Positions 49,966 through 58,472 of a stretch of 64,000 bases of DNA are shown here, in pieces. This DNA is from Streptomyces antarcticus (GTDB lineage: Bacteria > Actinomycetota > Actinomycetes > Streptomycetales > Streptomycetaceae), in contig NZ_JAPNLM010000009.1 in NCBI RefSeq assembly GCF_026627255.1, positions 1 through 64,000 of the forward strand, in the 5' to 3' direction. The position numbers and the translations under genes were made by a program. The notes beneath the pieces are model-generated. The model was not told the DNA's origin. It saw only the letters and a program-made list of their open reading frames with translations, and searched no databases. Each line of letters begins with the position of its first letter. Within the stretch, counting starts at the first letter, position 1.

Positions 49966-50050
49966 CCGCTTTGACACGGGGCGGGGACCGGGTGAGGGTA
50001 GAAATGACCTAAAAGCCGGATAAGCGAGACATGTGCGGAGGTGCATGAAG

Positions 50051-50641
50051 ATGCGCCGTAAGATCGTTGCGGCAGCCATGGCAGGGGCCGCGGGAATCGC
50101 GATGGGTGTGCTGCCCCTCGCCAGCGCCTCGGCTTCGACCGTCACCGGAGGTGGTGGCGGCGGCGGGAACGGCGGCTACGACTGCTACCGGTACCCCTCG
50201 CACCGCTCGGACGCCCGGTGGGACGCCTGTTGCAACCACGACTGGCACGACCGGCCCAGCTGGTGCTGGGACCAGGGCGGCGTCGGCGGGTACAACGACA
50301 ACTGGCGCGACGGCAACTGGAACGACTCCAACTGGCGCGACGACGCGAACTGGAACTCGGGTCGGTACGACTCCGGCTGGCATGACGGCGGTAACTGGAA
50401 CCACGACGGCGGTAACTGGAACCACGACCGCGGCGACTGGAACCACGACCGCGGCGACTGGAACAACGACCGCGGCGACTGGAACAACAACGACGGCGGC
50501 GGTAACTGGAACGGCGGCGGTGGCGGCGGCGACTGGAACGGCGGCGGTGGCGGCGGCGACTGGAACGGCGGCGGCGGCGACGGCGGCGGTGGGGGCGGCA
50601 ACTGGGGCGGCGGAGAAGGAGGCGGTGGCGGCGGGCGCTGA
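50051..50641 (+). CDS. Secreted Trp/Asn/Asp/Gly-rich repeat protein
   Basis: A 196-residue exported protein of low complexity. Signal peptide RRKIVAAAMAGAAGIAMGVLPL, cleavage near ASASAS. A Cys-containing block follows (YDCYRYP, DACCNHDW, SWCWDQ; four Cys). From about residue 90 the chain consists of WN-centred repeats (NWRDDANWNSG, then GGNWNHD, RGDWNHD, RGDWNND units of seven residues) and ends in GGGGGGDWN repeats and poly-Gly. The ATG at 50051 is preferred because GGAGG lies well spaced before it; an ATG six bases upstream is in frame. No family recognised. Predicted cell-surface or matrix protein. Confidence 0.75.
   Translation: MRRKIVAAAMAGAAGIAMGVLPLASASASTVTGGGGGGGNGGYDCYRYPSHRSDARWDACCNHDWHDRPSWCWDQGGVGGYNDNWRDGNWNDSNWRDDANWNSGRYDSGWHDGGNWNHDGGNWNHDRGDWNHDRGDWNNDRGDWNNNDGGGNWNGGGGGGDWNGGGGGGDWNGGGGDGGGGGGNWGGGEGGGGGGR
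50421..50570 (+). repeat. 21- and 27-bp coding tandem repeats
   Basis: Between 50421 and 50490, 21-bp units (CGACCGCGGCGACTGGAAC-type, three to four copies) encode RGDWNHD/RGDWNND. From 50512, 27-bp units (GGCGGCGGTGGCGGCGGCGA type) encode GGGGGGDWN. These DNA repeats lie inside the secreted protein gene and are prone to length change. Confidence 0.8.
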
Positions 50642-50643
50642 CC

Positions 50644-51297
50644 TCAGCGCAGCAGCGGCATCGCGCCCGTGAGGTCGCGCAGGCAGCGGACGGCGAGTTC
50701 GGCCGGGGAGCCGGGTCCCGAGACCGGGGCGTCGGTGGTCGACCACAGCTCCAGGGAGATGCGGATCGCGTCCGTTGCCGCCGCGGCGAGAAGCCGTACC
50801 CCCAGGGCGTCCGCGCCCGGGCCTGCCAGCCGGGCCACCACGGGGACCAGCTGCTCCTCGGAGTCCTGGTTCACCCGGTACCACACCGCCCGCAGCGCCT
50901 CGTCGGACTCCGCCGCGCGGAGCAGGCCGCGGGTGACCTCCAGGCCCTCCCCGACGGCTTGCGGGTCGTTCAGCGACCGGGTGACGGCCCGTTCCAGGGC
51001 CTCCCCGAGCGGAGTGCCGGGGTCCTCCTCGGAGAGCAGGGCGCGCCAGGCGTCGCCGCCGCCCGCGAGCAGGGGGGCCACCGCCTCCTGCTTGTTGCGG
51101 AAGTACCGGTAGAACGTGCGCAGGGCCACCCCGGCGCGGTGCGCGATGTCCTCGGCGGTGGTGCCGTCCGGGCCGTGCTCGGCGAAGAGTTCGCAGGCGG
51201 CGCGGGCGATGTCGAGCTGGGTGGCGGCCTTGCGGCGCTCGGTCAGCGACTGGGCTCCGGGGCCGGCCTGGGGAGAGTACGGACGAGGGGATCTCAC
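50644..51297 (-). CDS. TetR-family transcriptional regulator
   Basis: A 217-residue TetR repressor. The HTH is DGTTAEDIAHRAGVALRTFYRYFRNKQEAV near residues 45-75. The C-terminal domain is helical. GTG at 51297 (VRSPRPYSPQ) is taken as the start; a longer frame to 51336 would run into the divergent promoter. It is divergent from the SDR gene with a TTGNCANNNTGNCAA palindrome in between, so it probably represses that gene and itself. It ends three bases after the repeat protein's stop, convergently. Confidence 0.85.
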   Translation of the reverse strand: MRSPRPYSPQAGPGAQSLTERRKAATQLDIARAACELFAEHGPDGTTAEDIAHRAGVALRTFYRYFRNKQEAVAPLLAGGGDAWRALLSEEDPGTPLGEALERAVTRSLNDPQAVGEGLEVTRGLLRAAESDEALRAVWYRVNQDSEEQLVPVVARLAGPGADALGVRLLAAAATDAIRISLELWSTTDAPVSGPGSPAELAVRCLRDLTGAMPLLR

Positions 51298-51339
51298 GGG
51301 GTGAAGCGTACCTTCCGCAGGCCACGGTGATTGCATTCC

Positions 51340-51354
51340 TTGTCACTCTGGCAA
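51340..51354. promoter_or_regulatory. TetR operator candidate between TetR and SDR genes
   Basis: TTGTCACTCTGGCAA is an imperfect inverted repeat of the form TTGNCANNNTGNCAA lying centrally in the 87-bp divergent gap. TTGTCA could also serve as a -35 element for the SDR gene. Confidence 0.5.
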
Positions 51355-51384
51355 AGCGTGTCATCAACTCGTACGCTCACCCCC

Positions 51385-52155
51385 ATGAACCGTTACGAAG
51401 GACGTCGCGTCCTCATCACGGGCGGTGGCTCCGGCATCGGCCGGGCCACCGTCCACCGCATCCTCTCCGAGGGCGGCAGGGTCCACACGGTGGACGTCAA
51501 CGAGGCCGGCCTGACGGCCACCGCCGACCGCGCCGCGGCCGACGGCCACACGGACCGCCTCACCACGGCCGTCCTCGACATATCCGACGAGAACGCGGTC
51601 GGGCGGGGCGTGGCCGCGGCGGCCGACGCCCTCGGCGGGATCGACGTACTCGTGAACGCCGCCGGCATCCTGCGCTCCGCGCACACCCACCGCACCACGC
51701 TCGAAATGTGGAACACGGTCATCGGGATCAACCTGACCGGCACGTTCCTGATGATCCGCGCGTCCCTTCCGGCCCTGCTCGAGGGCGACCAGCCGGTCGT
51801 GGTCAACTTCAGCTCCACCTCCGCGTCCTTCGCCCACCCCTACATGTCCGCCTACGCGGCCAGCAAGGGCGGCATCCAGTCCATGACCCACGCGCTGGCC
51901 GCCGAATACAGCAAGCAGGGCCTGCGCTTCGTCTCCGTCGCGCCCGGGTCCATCGAGAGCGGCATGACCACCGGCACCGGCCCCGGCCTGCCCGAGGACA
52001 CCGACTGGTCCCTCTTCACCAAGCTCGCCCCGGCTCTCGGCCAGGGCTTCGCCGGCCCGCAGACCGTGGCCGGCGTCGTCGCCATGCTCGGCTCGGAGGA
52101 CGGCGCCTTCATCACCGGTACGGAGATCCGCATCGACGGCGGCACCCACTACTGA
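51385..52155 (+). CDS. SDR-family oxidoreductase
   Basis: A 256-residue classical short-chain dehydrogenase/reductase: RVLITGGGSGIGRATV (TGxxxGIG), DVLVNAAGILR (NAAG), FSSTSASFAHPYMSAYAASKGG (catalytic Ser, Tyr and Lys: S...YxxxK) and the C-terminal IRIDGGTHY. Start at 51385 (MNRYEGRR); the 18 upstream residues in frame lie in the operator region. Substrate unknown. Likely under control of the divergent TetR. Confidence 0.9.
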   Translation: MNRYEGRRVLITGGGSGIGRATVHRILSEGGRVHTVDVNEAGLTATADRAAADGHTDRLTTAVLDISDENAVGRGVAAAADALGGIDVLVNAAGILRSAHTHRTTLEMWNTVIGINLTGTFLMIRASLPALLEGDQPVVVNFSSTSASFAHPYMSAYAASKGGIQSMTHALAAEYSKQGLRFVSVAPGSIESGMTTGTGPGLPEDTDWSLFTKLAPALGQGFAGPQTVAGVVAMLGSEDGAFITGTEIRIDGGTHY

Positions 52156-52215
52156 CCCCCTGATACCCCTGCTGACCACCCCCGCCGACCAGCCACCCTG
52201 ATCAGCGTCCGCCGA

Positions 52216-52737
52216 TCAGCCCCTGAAGCGGTCCCAGAGCCGGGGGAAGCGCTCCGCGAGCACGGCTTCGTCCTCGAAGTCCAGCGGGGTGCCCTCCGGC
52301 TCTGCCGGCTGGAGCGGGACCCCCAGTTCCGGAGTGACCGCTCCGGTCAGCTGCTCGTACGCCTCGTCGGCCGCGTACCCCAGCTCCTCGCCGTCCCCGT
52401 CGATCTCCTCGTCGAACTCGCCCAGCAGCTCCGCCAGCTGGTCCGGGTCGTGCACCCCGCCCTCGAAGACCTCCCGGCCCTGCCCGATGAGCCAGCAGCG
52501 GAAGTAGTCGAAGGCGTCGTCGCTGGCCCCGTCGAGCAGGACCCAGGCGGCGCCCCACAGGTCCCAGGTATAGGCCCGGTTGTAGCGCGACTCGAAGTGC
52601 CGCGCGAAGTCCACGACGGAGTCGGGATCGAGTTGCGCCAGCCGCTCCACGAGCAGCTCGGCGTGCTCCTCAGGGTCGCCCTCGGCGGCCTCGCGGGTAC
52701 GGTCGACGATCTCCCAGAACTCCGTCTCGTCCATCAC
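52216..52737 (-). CDS. DUF4240 domain protein
   Basis: A 173-residue acidic protein starting MMDETEFWEIVDRTREAAEGDPEEHAELL, the DUF4240 signature, with FARHFESRYNRAYTWDLWGAAWVL and DAFDYFRCWLIGQGREVFE. The C-terminal 40 residues are Asp/Glu-rich. Such proteins occur singly in Streptomyces genomes; cellular role unknown. Either of the first two Met codons may be used. It is separated from aceE by a strong terminator. Confidence 0.87.
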   Translation of the reverse strand: MMDETEFWEIVDRTREAAEGDPEEHAELLVERLAQLDPDSVVDFARHFESRYNRAYTWDLWGAAWVLLDGASDDAFDYFRCWLIGQGREVFEGGVHDPDQLAELLGEFDEEIDGDGEELGYAADEAYEQLTGAVTPELGVPLQPAEPEGTPLDFEDEAVLAERFPRLWDRFRG

Positions 52738-52785
52738 GGCTCAAGCATCACGGCTCCGCCCCCGCGCCGCCACCGCGCACGGCGC

Positions 52786-52833
52786 GAAAAGGCCGGTGTC
52801 CGACCCCCGGGAGGGTCGGACACCGGCCTTTTC
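52786..52833 (-). terminator. aceE terminator
   Basis: A perfect 21-bp stem (52786-52806 with 52813-52833) encloses a six-base loop and has A/T-runs at its base, between the aceE stop and the DUF4240 start. It terminates aceE. Confidence 0.93.
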
Positions 52834-52881
52834 ACGACACGGTGTTCCTACGGCGCGCCACCTGGCCGGTCGCGCGCGGCC

Positions 52882-55566
52882 TCAGAGGCCGTAGCGCTCC
52901 CGGGCCTCCTTGATGGCGGACACGGGCACCTCGCCGCGGCGGGCGAGCTGGGCCAGCGCGGCCACCACGATCGACTGGGCGTCGACACCGAAGTGCCGGC
53001 GGGCGGCCTCACGGGTGTCGGAGAGGCCGAAGCCGTCCGTGCCCAGCGAGGTGTAGTCCTGCTCCACCCACTGGCTGATCTGGTCCGGAACCTGGCGCAT
53101 CCAGTCGGAGACGGCCAGCACCGGGCTGGTCACGCCCTCCAGCGCACGGGTGACGTACGGGGTGCGCACCTCGCCGCGCAGCAGCGCCTCGTCGCACTCC
53201 AGCGCGTCGCGGCGCAGCTCGCCCCACGAGGTGGCGGACCAGACGTCGGCGGCCACGTTCCAGTCGGCGGCGAGGAGCCGCTGCGCCTCCAGCACCCAGT
53301 GGATCGCCGTACCGGAGGCCATCAGCTGGACCTTCGGGGAGCCGGCGGCCGGAGCCGCCTCCGCCAGGTCGGCCGCCGTGTTGAAGCGGTACAGGCCGCG
53401 CAGGATGCCTTCCTCGACGCCCTCGGGCATCGCGGGCTGCACCTTCGGCTCGTTGTAGACCGTCAGGTAGTAGAAGACGTCCTCCGGCTGCTCGCCGTAC
53501 ATCCGGCGCAGACCGTCCTTGACGATCACCGCGATCTCGTACGCGAAGGCTGGGTCGTAGTTGAGCGACGCCGGGTTCGTGGACGCGATCAGGTGCGAGT
53601 GGCCGTCGGCGTGCTGGAGGCCCTCGCCGGTGAGCGTGGTGCGGCCGGCGGTGGCGCCGACGATGAAGCCCTTGCCGAGCTGGTCGGCGAGCTGCCACAT
53701 CTGGTCGGCGGTGCGCTGCCAGCCGAACATCGAGTAGAAGATGTAGAACGGGATCATCGGCTCGCCGTGCGTCGCGTACGACGTGCAGGCGGCGATGAAG
53801 TCGGCCATGGCGCCGGCCTCGGTGATCCCCTCGTTGAGGATCTGGCCGTCCTTGGCTTCCTTGTAGTACATGAGCTGGTCGCGGTCGACCGGCTCGTACG
53901 TCTGGCCCAGCGGCGAGTAGATGCCGGCCGACGGGAAGAGGGACTCCATGCCGAAGGTGCGGGCCTCGTCGGGGACGATCGGCACCCAGCGCTTGCCGGT
54001 CTCCTTGTCCCGCATCAGGTCCTTGACGAGCCGGACGAAGGCCATGGTGGTGGCCATCTCCTGCTTGCCGGAGCCCTTGAGCAGCGGGGCGAAGGAGCGG
54101 TCCGCCGGAGCCGGCAGGGCGACCTGCTTGACCTTCCGGGCCGGGGCCGGGCCGCCGAGCGCGGCGCGGCGCTCGTTCAGGTACCGGACCTCGGGGCTGT
54201 CCGCGCCCGGGTGGCCGTACGGGACCTGGCCGTCGACGAAGGCGCTGTCCGGGATCGGGAGGCCGAGCTTGTCGCGCATGCTCTTGAACTCGTCGACCGT
54301 CAGCTTCTTCATCTGGTGGTTCGCGTTCTTCGACTCGAACCCGGCACCCAGCGTGTAGCCCTTGACGGTCTGCGCGAGGATGACCGTCGGCGCGCCCTTG
54401 TGCTCCAGGGCGGCCTTGTACGCGGCGTACACCTTGCGGGGCTCGTGGCCGCCGCGGGAGGTGTGGAAGCACTCGGCGATCTTCGCGTCGGAGAGCAGGC
54501 CGCCCAGCTGCGTCAGCTCGGCGTCGGCGCCGAAGAAGTGCTGCCGGATGTAGGCCACGTCGCGGGTCGCGTACGTCTGGAACTGCGCGTCCGGTACCTC
54601 GCGCAGGCGGCGTACGAGCGCGCCCGTGGTGTCCAGCTGGAACAGCTCGTCCCAGGCGGAGCCCCACAGGGACTTGATGACGTTCCAGCCGGCGCCGCGG
54701 AACTGGGCTTCCAGCTCCTGGACGACGCGGAAGTTCGCGCGGACCGGACCGTCGAGGCGCTGCAGGTTGCAGTTGATGACGAAGGTCAGGTTGTCGAGCT
54801 GCTCGCGGGAGGCGAGGGCCAGGGCGGCGGTCGACTCGGGCTCGTCCATCTCGCCGTCGCCCAGGAAGGCCCAGACGTGCGAGTTGGCGGTGTCCTTGAT
54901 GCTGCGGTTCTGCAGGTAGCGGTTGAACCGCGCCTGGTAGATCGCGGACAGCGGGCCGAGGCCCATGGACACCGTCGGGAACTCCCACAGCCACGGCAGG
55001 CGCCGCGGGTGCGGGTAGGACGGCAGGCCGTTGCCGCCGGACTCCTGGCGGAAGTTGTCGAGCTGCTGCTCGGAGATCCGGCCGTCGAGGAAGGCACGGG
55101 CGTAGATGCCGGGGGAGGCGTGGCCCTGGATGTAGAGCTGGTCGCCCGATCCGTCGGCCTCCTTCCCGCGGAAGAAGTGCTGGAAGCCGGTCTCGTAGAG
55201 CCACGCGGCGGAGGCGAAGGTGGCGATGTGGCCGCCGACGCCGTACTTGGAGCCGCGGGTCACCATGGCGGCCGCGTTCCAGCGGTTCCACGCGGTGATC
55301 CTGGCTTCCATCGCCTCGTCACCGGGGAACTCCGGCTCCGCGGCGGTGGGGATGGTGTTGACGTAGTCCGTCTCCAGCAGCTTCGGCAGGGCGAGGCCGG
55401 CGGCCTCGGCGTGATGGAGCGTGCGGCGGAGCAGGTATTCGGCGCGGCGCGTACCGGCGGCCTTGGCGACGGCGTCGAGGGAGGCCGCCCATTCGGCGGT
55501 CTCCTCGGTGTCGCGGTCCGGGAGCTGGTCGAGCTCGCTCGGAAGCTTTCCTACGGGGTCGGACAT
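52882..55566 (-). CDS. aceE: Pyruvate dehydrogenase E1, homodimeric type
   Basis: An 894-residue thiamine-diphosphate enzyme that decarboxylates pyruvate and acetylates the lipoyl group of E2. FLGDGEMDEPES...FVINCNLQRLDGPV is the ThDP/Mg site (GDGxxxE...NCN). GHIATFASAAWLYE, QGHASPGIYARAFLDGR and the C-terminal RRHFGVDA fit the AceE family, and length is typical. Start at 55566 (MSDPVGKLP). The 5' end faces a GntR gene on the same strand with a palindrome between them. E2/E3 genes follow upstream in the same orientation. Confidence 0.96.
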   Translation of the reverse strand: MSDPVGKLPSELDQLPDRDTEETAEWAASLDAVAKAAGTRRAEYLLRRTLHHAEAAGLALPKLLETDYVNTIPTAAEPEFPGDEAMEARITAWNRWNAAAMVTRGSKYGVGGHIATFASAAWLYETGFQHFFRGKEADGSGDQLYIQGHASPGIYARAFLDGRISEQQLDNFRQESGGNGLPSYPHPRRLPWLWEFPTVSMGLGPLSAIYQARFNRYLQNRSIKDTANSHVWAFLGDGEMDEPESTAALALASREQLDNLTFVINCNLQRLDGPVRANFRVVQELEAQFRGAGWNVIKSLWGSAWDELFQLDTTGALVRRLREVPDAQFQTYATRDVAYIRQHFFGADAELTQLGGLLSDAKIAECFHTSRGGHEPRKVYAAYKAALEHKGAPTVILAQTVKGYTLGAGFESKNANHQMKKLTVDEFKSMRDKLGLPIPDSAFVDGQVPYGHPGADSPEVRYLNERRAALGGPAPARKVKQVALPAPADRSFAPLLKGSGKQEMATTMAFVRLVKDLMRDKETGKRWVPIVPDEARTFGMESLFPSAGIYSPLGQTYEPVDRDQLMYYKEAKDGQILNEGITEAGAMADFIAACTSYATHGEPMIPFYIFYSMFGWQRTADQMWQLADQLGKGFIVGATAGRTTLTGEGLQHADGHSHLIASTNPASLNYDPAFAYEIAVIVKDGLRRMYGEQPEDVFYYLTVYNEPKVQPAMPEGVEEGILRGLYRFNTAADLAEAAPAAGSPKVQLMASGTAIHWVLEAQRLLAADWNVAADVWSATSWGELRRDALECDEALLRGEVRTPYVTRALEGVTSPVLAVSDWMRQVPDQISQWVEQDYTSLGTDGFGLSDTREAARRHFGVDAQSIVVAALAQLARRGEVPVSAIKEARERYGL

Positions 55567-55670
55567 CGGTGTGCGCCGCCTTCCGGACAAAGGAGAGGTG
55601 GTGAAGAAATCCCTGACGGGCAGGACAGGGCTGGCGGACCTGGTTGAGGTCCGCGATGACTGTAAATCGC

Positions 55671-55687
55671 TGATCGATGATCGATCA
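55671..55687. promoter_or_regulatory. Palindromic operator candidate upstream of aceE
   Basis: TGATCGATGATCGATCA is a perfect 8-1-8 inverted repeat 105 bases before the aceE start and about 110 bases after the stop of the GntR gene. GATC-containing palindromes of this length are typical of FadR-type GntR operators. Direct binding is inferred. Confidence 0.6.
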
Positions 55688-55797
55688 AATGAAAGTGGCG
55701 AAGAAATGTCCATCCGACGAAAGTCGGCACCGCGTGCCATTAAATAAGGCACGCAGTGCCGGTCAAATGGGGGCGATCCGGGCGGCTGGCGATCCGG

Positions 55798-56424
55798 TCA
55801 GGCGCGCGGCGCGCACCCCAGGACGTGCCGCTTCACGAGCAGACCGATGTCGGGGTCCTGGCTGCGGAAGGCCGCGACGAGCGCCTCGTGCTCCTCGGCG
55901 TAGGACTTCTGGACCGTTCCCAGCCACCGGATGGACAGGGCTGTGAACACCTCGATGCCCAGGCTCTCCCAGGTGTGCAGCAGGACGCTGTTCCCGGCCG
56001 CCCGCACCATCTCCCGGTGGAACCCCACCGTGTGCCGCACCTGCGCGGTGCCGTCGTCGGCGCGGTCGGCCTCCCAGAGGGCCGCCACGTGCGGCTCCAG
56101 CGCCGAGCAGTCCGCCGCCAGCCGGGGCGCGGCCAGCTCGGCCGCGATCTGCTCCAGGCCGGCCCGGACCGGGTAGATCTCCTCCAGGTCCGCCGCCGAG
56201 AGGTTCCGTACGCGCACGCCCTTGTTCGGCGCCGACTCGATCAGCCGCAGGGTCTCCAGCTCGCGCAGGGCCTCCCGTACGGGCGTCTGGCTGACCTCCA
56301 GCTCCACCGCGATGCGGCGCTCGACGATCCGCTCGCCGGGCTTCCAGCGCCCGCTGACGATCCCCTCCACGATGTGCTCGCGGATCTGCTCGCGCAGCGA
56401 GTGCACGACGGGTGGGGTGATCAT
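55798..56424 (-). CDS. GntR-family (FadR/FCD) transcriptional regulator
   Basis: A 208-residue GntR regulator. The N-terminal winged helix reads REQIREHIVEGIVSGRWKPGERIVERRIAVELEVSQTPVREALRELE, and the C-terminal FCD helical domain contains the metal-type His residues (HTVGFHREMVRAAGN, LVKRHVLG). FadR-type members sense organic acids such as pyruvate or lactate. It stands between sucB and aceE on the same strand, so it is a natural candidate regulator of aceE and perhaps the pair upstream. A terminator separates it from sucB. Confidence 0.9.
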   Translation of the reverse strand: MITPPVVHSLREQIREHIVEGIVSGRWKPGERIVERRIAVELEVSQTPVREALRELETLRLIESAPNKGVRVRNLSAADLEEIYPVRAGLEQIAAELAAPRLAADCSALEPHVAALWEADRADDGTAQVRHTVGFHREMVRAAGNSVLLHTWESLGIEVFTALSIRWLGTVQKSYAEEHEALVAAFRSQDPDIGLLVKRHVLGCAPRA

Positions 56425-56487
56425 CGGGACTTCATCTCCTGGTGGCTGGCAGGGTCACGCGGGGCCTGATGCGTAGACAATACGGCG

Positions 56488-56522
56488 GCGCCCCCCTCCG
56501 GAAGTATTCCGGACGGGGGCGC
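56488..56522 (-). terminator. sucB terminator
   Basis: A 16-bp stem with a single C-C mismatch (56488-56503 with 56507-56522, GCGCCCCC..TCCGGAA type) and a three-base loop, between the sucB stop and the GntR start. Confidence 0.85.
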
Positions 56523-56552
56523 CGACGGTGAGGCTGGTTACAAGCCGCCCGG

Positions 56553-58418
56553 TTACAGGCCGAGCTCGACCTCGAACTCCCCGGCCTCGAGGATCGCCTT
56601 GACGGCCGAGAGGTACCGGGCCGCGTCCGCGCCGTCCACCAGACGGTGGTCGTAGGACAGGGTCAGGTACGTCATGTCGCGGATGCCGATGTTGGTGCCC
56701 TCGGCGGTCTCGATGACCACCGGGCGCTTCACCGTGGCACCGATGCCCAGGATGGCGACCTGGTTCGGCGGCACGATGACCGTGTCGAACAGCGCACCGC
56801 GCGAGCCGGTGTTGCTGATGGTGAAGGTCGCGCCCGACAGCTCGTCCGGCGTGATCTTGTTGCCGCGGACCTTGGAGGCCAGGTCGGCGGTCGCCTTGGA
56901 GATGCCCGCCAGGTTGAGGTCGCCCGCACCCTTGATGACCGGGGTCATCAGGCCCTTCTCGGAGTCGACGGCGATGCCGATGTTCTCCGAGTCGAAGTAG
57001 GTGATGGTGCCCTCGGCCTCGTTGATCCGGGCGTTGACGACCGCGTGGGCCTTCAGCGCCTGGGCGGCGGCCTTGACGAAGAACGGCATCGGGGACAGCT
57101 TGACGCCCTCACGGGCGAGGAAGCCGGCCTTGGCCTTCTCGCGCAGCTTCATGATCTTGGTGATGTCCACCTCGACCACGGAGCTGAGCTGCGCCTGCGA
57201 GTGCAGGGCCTTCATCATGTTCTCGCCGATGACCTTGCGCATGCGGGTCATCTTGACCGTCTGACCGCGCAGCTCGGACACCGCGGCGGCCGGGGCCTTC
57301 GCGGCGGGAGCGGCGGCGGCCGGAGCCGGTGCGGCGGCGGCGGCCTTGGCGGCCTCGGCGGCGGCCAGGACGTCCTGCTTGCGGATGCGGCCACCGACAC
57401 CGGTGCCCGAGACCGCGGACAGGTCGACGCCGGACTCCGTGGCGAGCTTGCGCACCAGCGGGGTCACGTACGCGCCCTCGTCACCGGCGGAGGCCGGAGC
57501 GGCGGGGGCGGCGGGCGCGACCGGAGCCGGAGCGGCCACGGGGGCCGCAGCGGCCGCCGGGGCGGCGGGCTGGACCGGAGCCGGGGCGGCCACGGGGGCC
57601 GGAGCGGCCGCCGGAGCCGGAGCCGCCGGAGCGGGAGCCTCGGCCGGAGCAGCCGGAGCAGCCGGAGCCGCCGGAGCAGCCGGAGCCGCCGGAGCAGCCG
57701 GAGCGGCAGCCTCGGCCGGAGCCGGGGCGGCAGCGGCCGGGGCGGCGGCCGGAGCCGCACCCGCGACGCCGATGACGGCGAGACGGGCGCCGACCTCGGC
57801 GGTCTCGTCCTCGGCGACCAGGATCTCCAGCAGCGTGCCGGCGACCGGCGCGGGGATCTCGGTGTCCACCTTGTCGGTGGAGACCTCGAGCAGCGGCTCG
57901 TCGGCCTCGACCGACTCGCCGACCTGCTTCAGCCAGCGGGTGACGGTGCCCTCGGTGACGGACTCGCCCAGGGCGGGGAGCACGACGTCGGTGCCCTCGG
58001 CGGAACCGCCGCCGGTGGCCGCGTCGGCGCTCGGGGCCGGAGCCTCGGAGCCGGCCGGGACCTCGGTGGACGGGGCGGCCTGCGGGGCCTCGGCCGCGGG
58101 GGCCTCGGCAGCCGGGGCCGGAGCCTGGGCGACAACGGTCTCGGCCTCGGCCGGGGCGGCGGCCGGAGCCGCGTCGCCCGAGCCGTCGTCGATGACGGCC
58201 AGTTCGGCGCCGACCTCGACGGTCTCGTCCTCGGCCACCTTGATGGAGGCGAGGATGCCGGACACGGGCGAGGGGATCTCGGTGTCGACCTTGTCGGTCG
58301 ACACCTCGAGCAGCGGCTCGTCGGCCTCGACGCGCTCGCCCTCGGCCTTCAGCCAGCGGGTGACAGTGCCCTCGGTGACGCTCTCACCGAGCGCCGGAAG
58401 GGTTACGGAAACCGACAT
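56553..58418 (-). CDS. sucB: Dihydrolipoamide acyltransferase E2 with two lipoyl domains
   Basis: A 621-residue E2 component of 2-oxoacid dehydrogenases. Two lipoyl domains each carry the lipoylation motif EVSTDKVDTEIP (Lys near residues 43 and 176), joined by Ala/Pro/Glu linkers of up to 90 residues with many PAAPAA repeats. Then come the peripheral subunit-binding domain (TPLVRKLATESGVDLSAVSGTG) and the acyltransferase domain ending in LSYDHRLVDGADAARYL (catalytic His, Asp). In actinobacteria this E2 can serve both pyruvate and 2-oxoglutarate dehydrogenase complexes. It is 54 bases from lpdA in the same direction. The two lipoyl DNA segments are near-identical over about 60 bases. Confidence 0.94.
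   Translation of the reverse strand: MSVSVTLPALGESVTEGTVTRWLKAEGERVEADEPLLEVSTDKVDTEIPSPVSGILASIKVAEDETVEVGAELAVIDDGSGDAAPAAAPAEAETVVAQAPAPAAEAPAAEAPQAAPSTEVPAGSEAPAPSADAATGGGSAEGTDVVLPALGESVTEGTVTRWLKQVGESVEADEPLLEVSTDKVDTEIPAPVAGTLLEILVAEDETAEVGARLAVIGVAGAAPAAAPAAAAPAPAEAAAPAAPAAPAAPAAPAAPAAPAEAPAPAAPAPAAAPAPVAAPAPVQPAAPAAAAAPVAAPAPVAPAAPAAPASAGDEGAYVTPLVRKLATESGVDLSAVSGTGVGGRIRKQDVLAAAEAAKAAAAAPAPAAAAPAAKAPAAAVSELRGQTVKMTRMRKVIGENMMKALHSQAQLSSVVEVDITKIMKLREKAKAGFLAREGVKLSPMPFFVKAAAQALKAHAVVNARINEAEGTITYFDSENIGIAVDSEKGLMTPVIKGAGDLNLAGISKATADLASKVRGNKITPDELSGATFTISNTGSRGALFDTVIVPPNQVAILGIGATVKRPVVIETAEGTNIGIRDMTYLTLSYDHRLVDGADAARYLSAVKAILEAGEFEVELGL
57851..57910 (-). repeat. Lipoyl-domain internal DNA repeat, copy 1
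   Basis: About 60 bp encoding the lipoylation loop and following strand of lipoyl domain 2; almost identical to 58271-58330 in domain 1, consistent with domain duplication maintained by homogenisation. Confidence 0.8.
58271..58330 (-). repeat. Lipoyl-domain internal DNA repeat, copy 2
   Basis: Counterpart of 57851-57910, within lipoyl domain 1 of the same gene. Confidence 0.8.
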
Positions 58419-58472
58419 GGTTTCAGTTGCTCCTAACGAATGTGCGGAAGTGGTCGTCGCGCCCGTGACGAA

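Noticed and set aside
57464..57760. Arg/Leu/Pro-rich minus-strand frame within the E2 linker
   Set aside because: Out-of-frame reading of the Ala/Pro linker repeats.
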